NCBI RefSeq assembly: GCF_963675165.1 | Contig: NC_087380.1 | Span: 6,746,571 to 6,810,570 of the forward strand | Direction: 5' to 3' | Length of the DNA: 64,000 bases | Source: Halichondria panicea | Lineage: Eukaryota > Porifera > Demospongiae > Suberitida > Halichondriidae | Part shown: positions 46,801 to 58,800 of the stretch, one piece after another | Numbering within the stretch: position 1 is the first letter of the stretch | Layout: each line of letters opens with the position of its first letter | Made by a program: the position numbers and the translations under genes | Notes under the pieces: model-generated | What the model was told of the DNA's origin: nothing | Seen by the model: only the letters and a program-made list of their open reading frames with translations | The model's database searches: none

Positions 46801-49800
46801 TGCATACGTGCATGCGTGTATAGTGAGGCATTTATATTTTTATGTAGTGTGTAAAGTGATTTAATCGAGCTAAACCACACCTTTTACATTGTCGTCTATT
46901 ACATGTGTTTCCAGGGTCCCTCACACTAAGAGAGGTGAGAACTGCCTTGTGGAGTGCTCGTGCTAAATGGATGAGTCTGGGGCTTGTGTTGGGTCTACCA
47001 GTTGGAACACTAGAGGTGATTAAAGGGGATGCAGTTTCCCAGTACCGTAAAAACTGGATTATTAGCGCTTACTCGACTATAAGCGTATCTTTATTTTAAG
47101 CGCATGCTCAACTTCAGGTTTTTTACCCGAGGCCGTGCCGCGGCCAGTGGGTATAGTAGTCCGTTGGTTTGTTTGTTTGTGTAATTTGAGTCTACTCACC
47201 TGGATGTCGTAGCGCTTCGTTCTAGTATGGATAGCCTTCACACAACAAGTTATTAATACTTGCACGTGACAGATTTCAATGTTAAAGCTTTGTTGTCAAA
47301 TAAAAGCGAGCAAAAGCTAAGAAGCTTGAACTTGCACGTTGACAGCTAGCTAACTATACACGCGGCCTTTATTTGAGGTGCCCTACGTATTTACAGCTGA
47401 AGTGGATCTTGTACCAGGAACAATGGAAAAGGGTCACTACAATAGAAAGCTAGAATTGTGATAGGTTTGTTGTCTCTGTTAGCTGACTCTGCATGGGTTA
47501 GTAAATGAACTGTAACATAATAGTATGGTATAGATCCAGGGTTGCCTGCTTGCCTTGCTTGCTCACTTTCTAGCGAACTTGTGAGTCAGCTCTCATCACA
47601 GAGACATCCGGTTGCTGGGTGGGGCTCGAAATGACTGCATTATAGGCGCATTCTCGAATATAAGCGTATAGAGCTCTGCTATTGACCCTATGAGCGCATG
47701 TGCTAATAATCTAGTTTTATATACGGTACTCTCTTGGGCTGTATGTACATGTACAATAGTAACAAGTGTTGCAAGCTGCACTGTGCTAATACCTCTCGCC
47801 ATGTTTTACTTTCGCTCAAAAAGTATTATTCAGCTTTGTATAATGTTATTTTACATTTGTATTTGCCAAAGAATTAATTCCATACATTAAACACAGCAAC
47901 TAGTAATACAAATTGAAATAGGCTGGGAATGATGACGTTGGAAATGGATATATATATAATTATAACGATAAAATCGATAATAACCTCTTTTAAGAAAAGT
48001 CTGTTATGGTATTTATGTAGATGGTAGGTTATTAAAGTGTTGTACTTACCAGGATTTGGGACCATGCAGGATTTGGAAATCAGAGAAGTGAAAATAATCA
48101 CGTTGAGTTTAGTATGCATGCGAACATAAAAAAGGGGTGGATTTGCAAATAGAGGTCGGAGTTCACAATGGCTGCTAGCTGCTGGCAATGTAAAGCTAGC
48201 TTTGCAGCTCTTTCCTGGCTAACAAACAGCTAGCGAATACAAGGCTAATTTGAATAAAAGTTTGTGCGAACAGATGCATGATGATTCTGAAGAGACTGCA
48301 ACAACCTTCAATGTGAGTCAAACTAGCCATATCTCGAGAAAAAAGCTTTAGTTTGCAAATCCACGGAATCAAAATCCAAAAGAACGTGGCTAGAAGTATT
48401 TAGAATTTAAGCTGTTAGTTTTTGTCGCATTGCAACCGTTGAGCAGTTACAGCTGGATTAGACACACCAACAGCTTACAAACAAAAAGCGTAAGTGCATG
48501 GGGGTGGTGGCAAAATACAAAAAACATAGTAGAATTTTGTGTAAAAGTACATATACGTATAAATAGATAGTGCCGTTTTTGCGCCCACGTTAATTGGAGT
48601 GCTAGTGAGCATGCATGCCCTCTTTTCTTTTATCCGCCCTTGTTATAATGAATTGATAAGGTAAATTGATAAGGTAAGTATCACTTTTCTGTATAACGGC
48701 CACTCCAAATGAAACTGTATATTTATAGTTTCCATGCAGTCCGCATCCTGTTACAGGGACCGTATTGCTTGCTATACTATTAGCGGGCTCAAAATTTAGC
48801 GATTTCACTGATATGTGAGTTTTGGAAGGTTTGTAGTCAGATACAGTTGCTTATAGCGTACTCTCAAAACAACACTAGCATTAGGGGAAAAAAAAGATTC
48901 ATAATGTGTTTTATTTATTTGTGCGGACAAAATTTAGCGCAAATTTATTACCCATTTAATAATAGTACATTAAGGGACGATGTGTTTGTGTCTGTCTAAA
49001 CTGCATCAATGAAGTGCAAGTATAAGAGCTTCTATAGTCACGACTTCTTGGATTGCAATTTGTGGATTTGCAAAATAATGCATGCTTCATTCTCAAGTTA
49101 TGCCTAACAAAACTTGTCCATAGAGTGTTGCTGCTCTATACTTAGTAGTTACCTTAATGTTACTATTATAGACGGGTAGTAATTTTAGCGTTTTCAGATT
49201 TTTCTCTGTTTTTAGGGTACTAATTTTGGCAGATTTGTAGCAAATTTATTACCACAATTATATATTAGTCAAAAGATGTATATACATGCAAGTATACATG
49301 CAAGTATACATGCAAGTATACATGTACGAGTTTTAAGGTTGAATGGAAAGTTTGGAGTCAGATACAGATGAAAAAGGGCTAGCTTGCTTACTCTCAAAAG
49401 TACATCACATTATACAAAACTACATCAGAAAAAAATGAAAAAAATGATTTTATCATAATTTTTTAATTGCGTTTTATTATTTGCGCGTACTTAATTTAGC
49501 GTTAATTACAAATTCGCTAAAATTAGTACCCGTTAACAATAAGGTAGCTCTGCACTAGAACGCTATATGGCTGTTGGTAGCTGCAAGAGTTAGAAAAGAG
49601 CTGCAAAGTTGCATGCACTTAGCTCTTTCTCATGCAGCAGCCGTTAATTATTATGCACTTTTAATTGTTGATATCTTTTTTAGCAACGAATCCCACTTTT
49701 TTAGTTTAATATAGCTATTTATTGCTTTTTAATAAGTGCTGACATCAGCGTTTTACATTCAAATTGCACAGGAAGCGACTCATCACCGACTGTGCAGATA

Positions 49801-52800
49801 TTTTTCCATATCGCACACCCGGAAGTATATTATTGCACACTTGTTATTGCACACTAGGAAGTGATTCTTATTTGGAATAAAACGTTTTCAGCAGTGAGAG
49901 AACAAGGAAAACATAGTTTACACACTTATATAATCATGCATTGCAATGTTTATCAGTCTCTTTTCCTGTTTTCTGATGCTCTGTATCACTTCTGTGCTCT
50001 TTTTGCAGTGAAGCTGAGGGTCAGGAGGTTGTCAGTGTTCATATGTAATGCATCAAACAGGCATCAGTGTTGGGAGTGGGTGCTTTGAGCTGAGTATTGC
50101 ACATGTAGAATGTACTACACCACCATATAAGCCTGTTCAGGCTTGTATAAAGTCGTTTTGCATGGCTCTAAAAATGGTTGTCACACTTTTCTTCAGTTAT
50201 AGCGGTGCATGTTTCCTCTTCTGATACACTGGAGCATGATAGAAAGTAAGCACACGCTGTTTATCCTTCAGAACTATCCATTTTCAAAACGGGTTGCTGC
50301 ATGGTTGTCAACGTTTTTCTTGTCTTTTTTTCTTGTCTGTTCTCTACAAAATCTTTAAGTAGCCTTCTGCAAGCTCTCTTGGTGTTCTAGAGTCTTATTT
50401 CTTTGTCTTTCTAGCTGTTTTCTTTCTCTACTCGTCTTCAACTGGTCAATTTTGTTGCTACGCATTCTTCTGGTTGATAAAGCAACCGCATGTTGCGCAT
50501 GCGCAGATTCCACCTGCATTTTGGTTGCCAAGCAATAAATGCATTATCCCATGGATACTGATGATTATCACTCGTCCGTGCCTAGTAGCTGTCACTCGTG
50601 CCTTGCAGGCACTCGTGCAGTTACTGGCACAGACTCGTGATAATCTTCAGTGTCCATAGGATAATATCATAAGATCTATACAGTGTAGTTTTATGTCGTA
50701 TAGCTTTGGTGCCTCCACCGAGGCATCAGCACCTGCAGAGCACTCAAGTGCTAACCCTTGGCTGTTGACATGAATATAAATAGATACCAGAGGAGTACAG
50801 AAAACAACCTACAAATCTACTTTTGATCACTTTAGCTGCAAATATGTAGATCTACTTCGAATAAAGGGCGCTTGTAAATCGAAGCTTTAACATCGAAATC
50901 TAAAACTAACGAGTGTTGCAAGCGTGCGCTTGCTAATGGCTCTCGCCATGTTTTTGCTTTCGATCGAAAGTATTAGAGTGTTATAGAAGAGGTAAATAAT
51001 TTACAATATGTTTTGATTGTTTCACAAGAAAGGGGTGTCCACAGTTAATTATATTAATAGTGCATACTGATCGTCTTAAATGGCCTGTAGCCAAACAGTG
51101 GGAGCAACAGCAGTCTAAGAGTTTAATCACAGAATTCAATCCAGAAAGTAGTATCTATAACAAGGAGTCTAAAAAGAGTTATCAGAAAAGGTTGGTTTGT
51201 GGCTTACCAGGACCTCAACAAAGAAGAGAATTGATTCTTCCAGGATCTGGGGTTCAAAATAGATTCTCTTACCGTGGTATTGAGCGCGCATGCGCATTAC
51301 ATCCAGGAATAAGGGGTGTGTCTGCAAGTTCAATAATGGCTACTAAAATTAGCTAGCTTCTTCATGCAGCAGCTCTTTCTGACTCTTGTAGCCAACAAAA
51401 AGCTAGCGCTTTAGTGCAAGGCTAACTTATAAGTTGAATAGAAAGTTTGTGCAAACAGATGATGCTATGAAAGATTCTGAAGAGACTGCAACAGCCTTCA
51501 ATGTGAGTCAAACTAGAGAAAGAAGCTTTAGTTTGCTAATCCACGAATCAAAATCCAAGAGAACGTGGCTAGAAGCCTATAGAAGCTGTTAGTTTTCGTC
51601 GCATTGCAACCGTTGAGCAGTTACATGCATGCAGTTGGAACACACACACACACACACACACACACAGTCAGCTTTACCGTATCCCTCATGCGGCTACGCC
51701 TCGAGGCATAATAACTTGTTATGTGTAGGCTATCCATGCTGTAAATGCAGTGCTATCGCATCCAGGTGAGTACATGCACTCATGCACAAATCGCAAACAA
51801 ACAGACGAACAAACCAATCGACCGCTCACTCGCCTCGGGTAATAATGCTCCGCTTGCATTGCATCTAATTTACAGCAGTCTAGCTCTGTTGGGAAACTGC
51901 ATGCAGTCTCCTTTTTGAGTGACCTAAAATATAATAATGTAGCACCTCAAAACAATAAATTATCATCTGGTTGTTTTGATTTCAGTGTTGCCAAGGTTTT
52001 TGAATTGAAATTCCATATACATGATTCCCTTACGAAAACACACAATGTATCATGAAAATCAACGACATGCAGAATGACGTCTTAATAAATTGGTGGTCTA
52101 TTCACTGTACATGCAGGCTATTCAGGAGGCAAACCTTACAAATATGCCGGGAGATTGCTTCACTGAACTGCTTGCAGAATGGCTCAAGTCCTCACCCAAC
52201 CCAACCTGGTCTCAGCTGGTTGAAGCCCTGAGGTCACCAATCATTGACTATCCTGGCATTGCTGATGAGATTGAGGACAAGTACATCAAGAGTGATGACT
52301 CCTCAGTGCAGGAAAGCAAGGACACAGCAAGCTCAGGTTGGTTAGTTATATTCACAATCAAGTGCCATAAAATGTACATCATATATATACATGCTTGTGA
52401 ATTACATATAGAGAGGGTCAGTATGATAACAGCGTTCCATGGTTACTGTCATGTTACGTGCGTTAAGTGACCGTTTACTTTAATAACTAGAGCACTGAAG
52501 TGCTAACCCTCGGCTCTTTACCTGCATGAATACAATCACTAAATAGTAGTATATGTAGTATGTATGAAGCATGGAAGCTGGGTAATTAGCAAGTAACATT
52601 TCGCAATGAAATTCTGTCCCTTCCTGGTAACAGGATCACTTCAGCTGTAAATACGTACCTCGAAAAAAGGACGCATGTAGCTAGCTAGAGGCCAACGTGC
52701 AAGTGCTTCTTACAGAGCCTCCAAGTAGAGACTTTTCTTTTCAGTATTAATCAGCTCATTTTTCCGTATTTAATGATAATTTTCAGTAAAAAACATGGAA

Positions 52801-55800
52801 ATGAGGCTTTGTAATTGCCCCGCCCCTTCAATAAAGGGGTGTGGCAAGCGAGACTTGGCTTTACAAGATAAATTTATACCTGTCTTTCAGTATCAGACTC
52901 ACTACCAATATAGGGCATAGAGCTACTACAGCTGTAGGGATGCTACTAGATCATTCACTGTCAACTATAAGTTAACTTATTCTGTAAGCTGACAAAAGGT
53001 CACTTCTAGTCTTCTAGATCTACATGTATATCCGTATTTTTGCAGTTAATTCCGTATAACCGTATTAGAAGACAGAAATCCGTATAAATCCGGAAAAAAC
53101 CGTCTACTTGGAGGCTCTGTTCTTAGCTTTTGCTCGCTTTTATTTAATTAACAACGAAGCTTTAACATCAAAATCTGCCACTTTTAAAACTAATAACTTG
53201 CTGTGTGAGACTATCCATACTGCGCTGTGACATCCAGGTGAGTAGACTCAAAATACACAAACAAACAAACCAACGGACTACTATATCCGCTGGCGGCGGC
53301 ACGGCCTCGGGTAAAAATAACAGCCTCCAATAAACATTTTCATGACCCCATGGCATTTTAAAAAGGGTGCATGGAAAAGCTGGACACGGACGCCGGACAT
53401 GGACATGGACACGGACATAAATTTTTTTTACACGTAGACTACTTTTGTGCGCATTGCGCGTTCAAGCCACATGGTGATAATAATTATAGTATAGACAAGA
53501 CATAATTTATAGTTATAATTATCTTCTTGAATCCGGGCTCAAATGAGTAAATAGTCCCATAGTCATAGTTTCTGACTCTGACAACAACATTGGTGAAGTG
53601 AAAAAACGATCAGTATCAAGGACACCCTGCCCACCCTCTCTCTACAACTCTCCCTTTGGTAGCTCTGAGCATGAATTGTCTGCTCCATCTGCTTCACCAC
53701 AACGGAATGTGTACTCTGTTGGAATAAGTGCTCTGTATGCCACTTTTGGTCACAATTCAGTTGGAGTTTATTCTCCAATTTCTGTTAACAGTGTGCCGGC
53801 AAGGTCCTCTTTCTGGGCCACCCCCACTATACCATCCATCTCGATCTCCTCAGCACTCAGTGGGTCAACCATTTCGGATTCTTTTTTCGAACTCTATAGG
53901 ATCTCCAGGTGTCAAGGCTGCCGTGGAAAAATTGATCACACTCTTGATGATCTTGTTATTCAGCACAAAGAACATGTTCTCTTTCAGAACCCTCATACTG
54001 GGCGATGGGAGATGTCACATGACGAAACACCTACTACCATGCTAAATTTTTTTGCGTTACTTTGAAGCACCCATATTTCTCCCCAGCTGAATTAATAATG
54101 GACAAAGAATTACTTCAGCCTTGTCATTTGGATTTGCTTTGTACTGAGTTTGGTCTGATTGTAGCTTCGAGTTTGTATGTCGTTTGTGTAACTGTTTTTG
54201 TACTGAACTTGAGTTTTTTGTGTGTAACTATTTTTATACTGACATAAGTTTTCTGTACTTTGCAGTGTTATTGTTGGCATTGGTCTCATCAATGAAATAA
54301 TAATAATTACAATTATTGTTGGCATTGGGCGTCAATGAAATAATAATAATTATGTAGATCGTTTTTGGACTATAGATCTCTGCGACCATGTCCGTGTCCG
54401 TGTCCGTGTCCGTGTCCGTGTCTGTGTCCGTGTCCTGCTTTTCCATGCACCCTTTTAAAAAAGCTCTTACAGTGCATCCAGCTTAGAGAGTAGATTACCA
54501 CAAATGTGTGAGTGCTGTACTTAAATGTTGATATCTTTTGATTGGAATCTTTAATGGTGCTGATACCATTGTGTAGGTGAATGAATAACATATCCCAAAA
54601 AATGTCCATGAAAACATGAGGTCCATGGTGGTGGGTTTGGGGGGATTAATAAGAACAACAGCAAATTGCTATAGTGAGTAATCGGTTAGAGTAATAAAAC
54701 ACTAACCTTAAACAGCTAAGGTCTCAGACTTCATAAGATAATTGTTCAATGGTTTAGGTATCCTGGCTATCCTTCATGGGTCTTATATATGTTCACAGTG
54801 TATATAATTCATGATTTACTGGTTTTCAGGTATACTTTTGGTTAGAGTAATAACTTTTGAAAAATTAATAGCTTAGCTTTCAAATTTCTGTAATAAGTTT
54901 ACAGATAGCTAAATGGGCTACATTTTGATACCAAGAACATCCTATATGCTTATTCCATTGCTGAGATAACTACAAATTTCTACTGTTTTGATGACATCAG
55001 CAGCTGCTAACCAGAATCCTGACGTCACTGGTCAGGATAGCAACCAGAAGTGTTGAAAGAGCCATTTCACGTCAGTAGTTTTAGTGCAGGTATAGTTCTA
55101 TAAGATCGGCCCCTTGGGAAGGACACGAGTGGCAAGGATTAAAGTCCAAACTATTAATGGCTGCGAGCTATTAAAAAGCTTTGCAGCTCTTTTCTTACTG
55201 TTAAAGCATTAATATACCCCACTTGGGTCATAGCAACTAGGTGGGGTTTAACTACCATAAACCCCAGCCCTGGAGCACATTCCTTGAGGGTGCACTGATT
55301 TTATACTAAGATCTACACAGCCAAAAAGAAGCTAGACACTTGTTGACAAGGGCAGGACAGATGGGTTGGGGCTCGCTAAACACCAGGAAGGCTGGAAGAT
55401 GGGTGGGGCTCACTGCTTGGACATTGACTATATATAGTTAGTGCGTCGAGCTAGAAGCTTAGCACTGGTTTCAAGCTATACCACAAGCTTTTTGTTCGTT
55501 TTTAATAGTTTTTGAGACTGTTAGCTAGTTGTATCCAAGGTGAGGTAGCTTAGGTAGTAAGTACTTTACATTCAAGTGGGTATAATTATAACACTTATTG
55601 TCCACTACATTCGAATTTATGGCAAACGTAAACCATCCTTGGCCTCGGGGCTTCGTCCTTGTCCTCGGAGGTTTACTGTTATAAATCTGATGTAGTGGAC
55701 AATAAGTATTGAGGGGGGGGCGAGGGGGTAATTCCCCCTACCCCCTTGGACCTGGCATTAAGCATTAATTTTGTATACTGATATTATTATGGCTTATGAG

Positions 55801-58800
55801 CTGAAATTGCACCATGCAGAGTCGATCTAAGACCCTCAAATATCCAAATTTGTCCGTGGGAGCATACCCCAGGGCCCTTTCGGTGCATGCATACGCTGCA
55901 GGGGGCTTCGCCTACATTTTTCATTTTCCCCCTGACGCAAAATCATGGATGTGGCTCTGCATCCACTAAATTTGTTTAACATTGGACATCAACATACCTT
56001 ATATCAGCGGGAAATTTTCGTGAGGTGGAAAATTTAGCGTTTTTCAATGGCAGAGCAGTTGGCGCGAAGATCAGTGAAAACCCACTCACAGATAGTGAGT
56101 GTGGTTTCCTGGCATTGAAACGCGAATATTACAACCCCATAGAAGGCAAAAATGTGCACACACGCCACTATAATGGTATCTGGCAGCTGCCAATAATGCT
56201 AATCAGTACATCAATTGCAGTTTTTTACTTATCTTGAAGTACTTGTCACCTTACTAACTTTTTCCTTTACTTTCAGCCTCTGTTGAAGAGCAGTTGAAGT
56301 ACTTACACAAGCTGAACGAGTTGCTGACAGATACAGAGAACACCATCAACATCCGCTATCTCAAACTGTACCTAATCGGCCTTTCAGGGCTCGGCAAAAC
56401 CACCTTCCGAAAACGTCTGCTGGGTCACCTACTTAACCTAGCATCAATCCCACCACAAGACAGAAAACGCTGCAGCACTCTTCTTGCCGAGTGTAATCAA
56501 GTCCTGGCTGTGTCAAGTGACTCCAAATTGTTTCTCAAAGCCTCCACAGATATTGACAACGAAGCACAACTGATTTTCGCTTACATGATTGGCCTTCAGC
56601 AAGTTGTAAAAGCCGCCATTTCCAAAGTAGTTGAATCTGCTGATCCAACGAATGATCCCATTGTTGATGCAATTGATGCTTCTATTGATGATTCTAAGCC
56701 AAAAGAAGATTATGATACTCATCCCACAGTTGAAGTTGATCCGAGCAAAAAACAAGGAAACAAAGAAGCCAAATCAAAGGCTCCAGAAACCAATGTCGAC
56801 ACAAACGAAGATTCTAAAGCTCAGCCAAGCACAAAGCAAGTTCCCCAGGAAGGAAGTAAGCCAGCCAAACCAAAGGCTCCAGAAACCAAGGTTGACAAGA
56901 TCATTGAAAACCTTCGAAATATTGTCAAGCGCGGCAATTACATGGAACAGTTGGTAGGCACAGTTTTACTCAACATCATTGACATAGGTGGGCAACCCGG
57001 CTTTATGGAGATGCTTCCATTTTTGAGCAAAGGCCCAGGGATGTTTCTCGCCTTCTTCCCTCTCGATAAAGATCTCGATGAGCTTTATGAGGTTTCCTAC
57101 GAACATGACCAAGACAAAATCACCCCCTTCCAAGCAAAGTATACAATTCGAGAAACCCTCTCCCAAATTCTTTCAGCCATCAGCCATCACGTCACCGTTG
57201 ATTCGGATCTTGATTCCAAGATTGCCGAGAAAGTTGAACATTTCGCAGATCTTCAGGCTGTCGTGAGTCTAGTGGGCACTTACCAAGACGTGTTGGAAAT
57301 TCAAGCCAAGTCAGAAGTCGTTCAGGAAAAGCTCAAGGGGGATTACCCCGGTCTTGACGCAAACACCCTGGAAGCCGCAATACAGCTGATTCTGGAGGTG
57401 CAGCAAGAAGTCGAATCTGAGCAGAAGGTGGAGGAGATCTTTTTCGAATTTGAGGCAGAGGTTGGCAAGCAGGATTCCTTTTCGAACAACCTGGTAGAAC
57501 ATGTCGAGCAAAAAGCAAAAGCGAAGGCCACCACTGATAAACAGCAGAAACCAACGACACCACAAGAGGATACCGAATTGCAAAGCAAAGTGGAAGTTCT
57601 CGAGAAAACTCTACCTCCTGAAATCAAAAACAAATTGAAACAGAACACACCCAAAGCTGTTCAACTTTTGCTCCAGATGAAGCAATGTAACGAAACCCTC
57701 TCCAAGTTAGCAAGTGCTGTTGATAAGTTGAGCACAGATTCTACCATTCAAGCTGAAACTAAAAAACGTTTGCAAGCAAAACTCCAAGAGAAGCACAAAG
57801 TCTTATCCACCATTACCTCAAATTTTGGTGAAGTCATCAGCCACCCAGATGACAGTCATTTCTTCTCCGTGGACAACTTCCGTGGCGAAGAAGCTGACAT
57901 TGATCCGATTCGTAAACACCTTCAAACAGTGTTTGACTCACGTTTTGATGATGCTGAAATCCAGATTCGCCCTGCACAGCTCCTGTATGGGATCATTCTA
58001 CGAAAAGAATTTGAAATTGCGACGATGGAAGAGTGCATTCAGATTGGCAAACAATTGGAGATGGATGAAGATGAGGTGAAGTTCACCATTTGGTATTTGC
58101 ACCAGTGTGTGGGGGCCCTTCTCTACTATCCTGACATAAAGGACAAGGAGTCTTACTTCAAAAACCATGTCATCTGCAGCCCCAATGTTGTCTTCAACAG
58201 CATCAGTCTCCTGATTGTCGAATCTCTTCTATCTCTACACTCAGGTGATAAGAGGTCTCGTTTCACCGCTGCCGAGATCAAGAAGTGGCAAGAATTCGGG
58301 CAATTCTCGATTCCTGTGATTAAACTCTGCTGTTCCAAGACGAATAAAGCAAAAGTGAAGGAAGGTGAATTGATCCCGGTCGACAAGCTTGTGAAGTTGC
58401 TTGAGCATGTCAGTCTCCTTGCACCCATAGTTGGTAAAGGTCCCCAGCCAGTTTACTTCATGCCAGCTATCCTCGAGTGTGCCTCAAAGGAAGAGCTTTC
58501 AAATGCTCCAGCCATCGACTCCAACACACCCTCTCCAATCAAGATCACCTTCGAGTCTGGCTATATGCCCATTGGTGTCTTCTGTGCCATGATCAGCAAG
58601 TTGGTTTCCGAGGGACAAAACAAGATTTTGGGGCTGAAATGGAATCTGCGAGAATCTCGTGTCATGAGAAATCTGGTCTCTTTCGAAGTCGATAGTGCCA
58701 AACATGACATCACGCTGGTAGCCCACGTCAACTGCTACGAGATTCGACTTACAAGACGTGAAGATTGCAACATGCATGATCTCTGCTCCTATGTGCTGAC

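Larger units (their letters stand above)
42348..47015 (+). other. Tandem split death domains DD3-DD6 and first half of DD7
   Basis: Nine exons alternate A (first half, phase 1 to 0) and B (second half, phase 0 to 1): A3 42348, B3 42709, A4 43027, B4 43804, A5 44131, B5 44616, A6 45738, B6 46564, A7 46915. A exons carry ..ALWGARAKWFELGLALNLSEETL; B exons carry ..DRFTAMLREWL..PTWSELVKALRSPTI.RPDIAAEIEDKYIK. Two subtypes alternate: SLTLGEV-type (A3, A5, A7) and SSMLQRA-type (A4, A6), showing growth by duplication of four-exon blocks. Confidence 0.85.
47016..52116. other. 5.1-kb intron filled with repeats
   Basis: Between exons A7 and B7. Contains AGTGCTAACCC-family DNA (47110-47400, 50730-50770), a partial large-foldback copy (47770-48475), two AT-rich MITE-like segments (48750-48990 and 49170-49533, the latter with ACGGGTAGTAATTTTAGCG / CGCTAAAATTAGTACCCGT ends), the second 944-bp element (49719-50671) and another foldback copy (50930-51720). 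No exon found. Confidence 0.75.
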
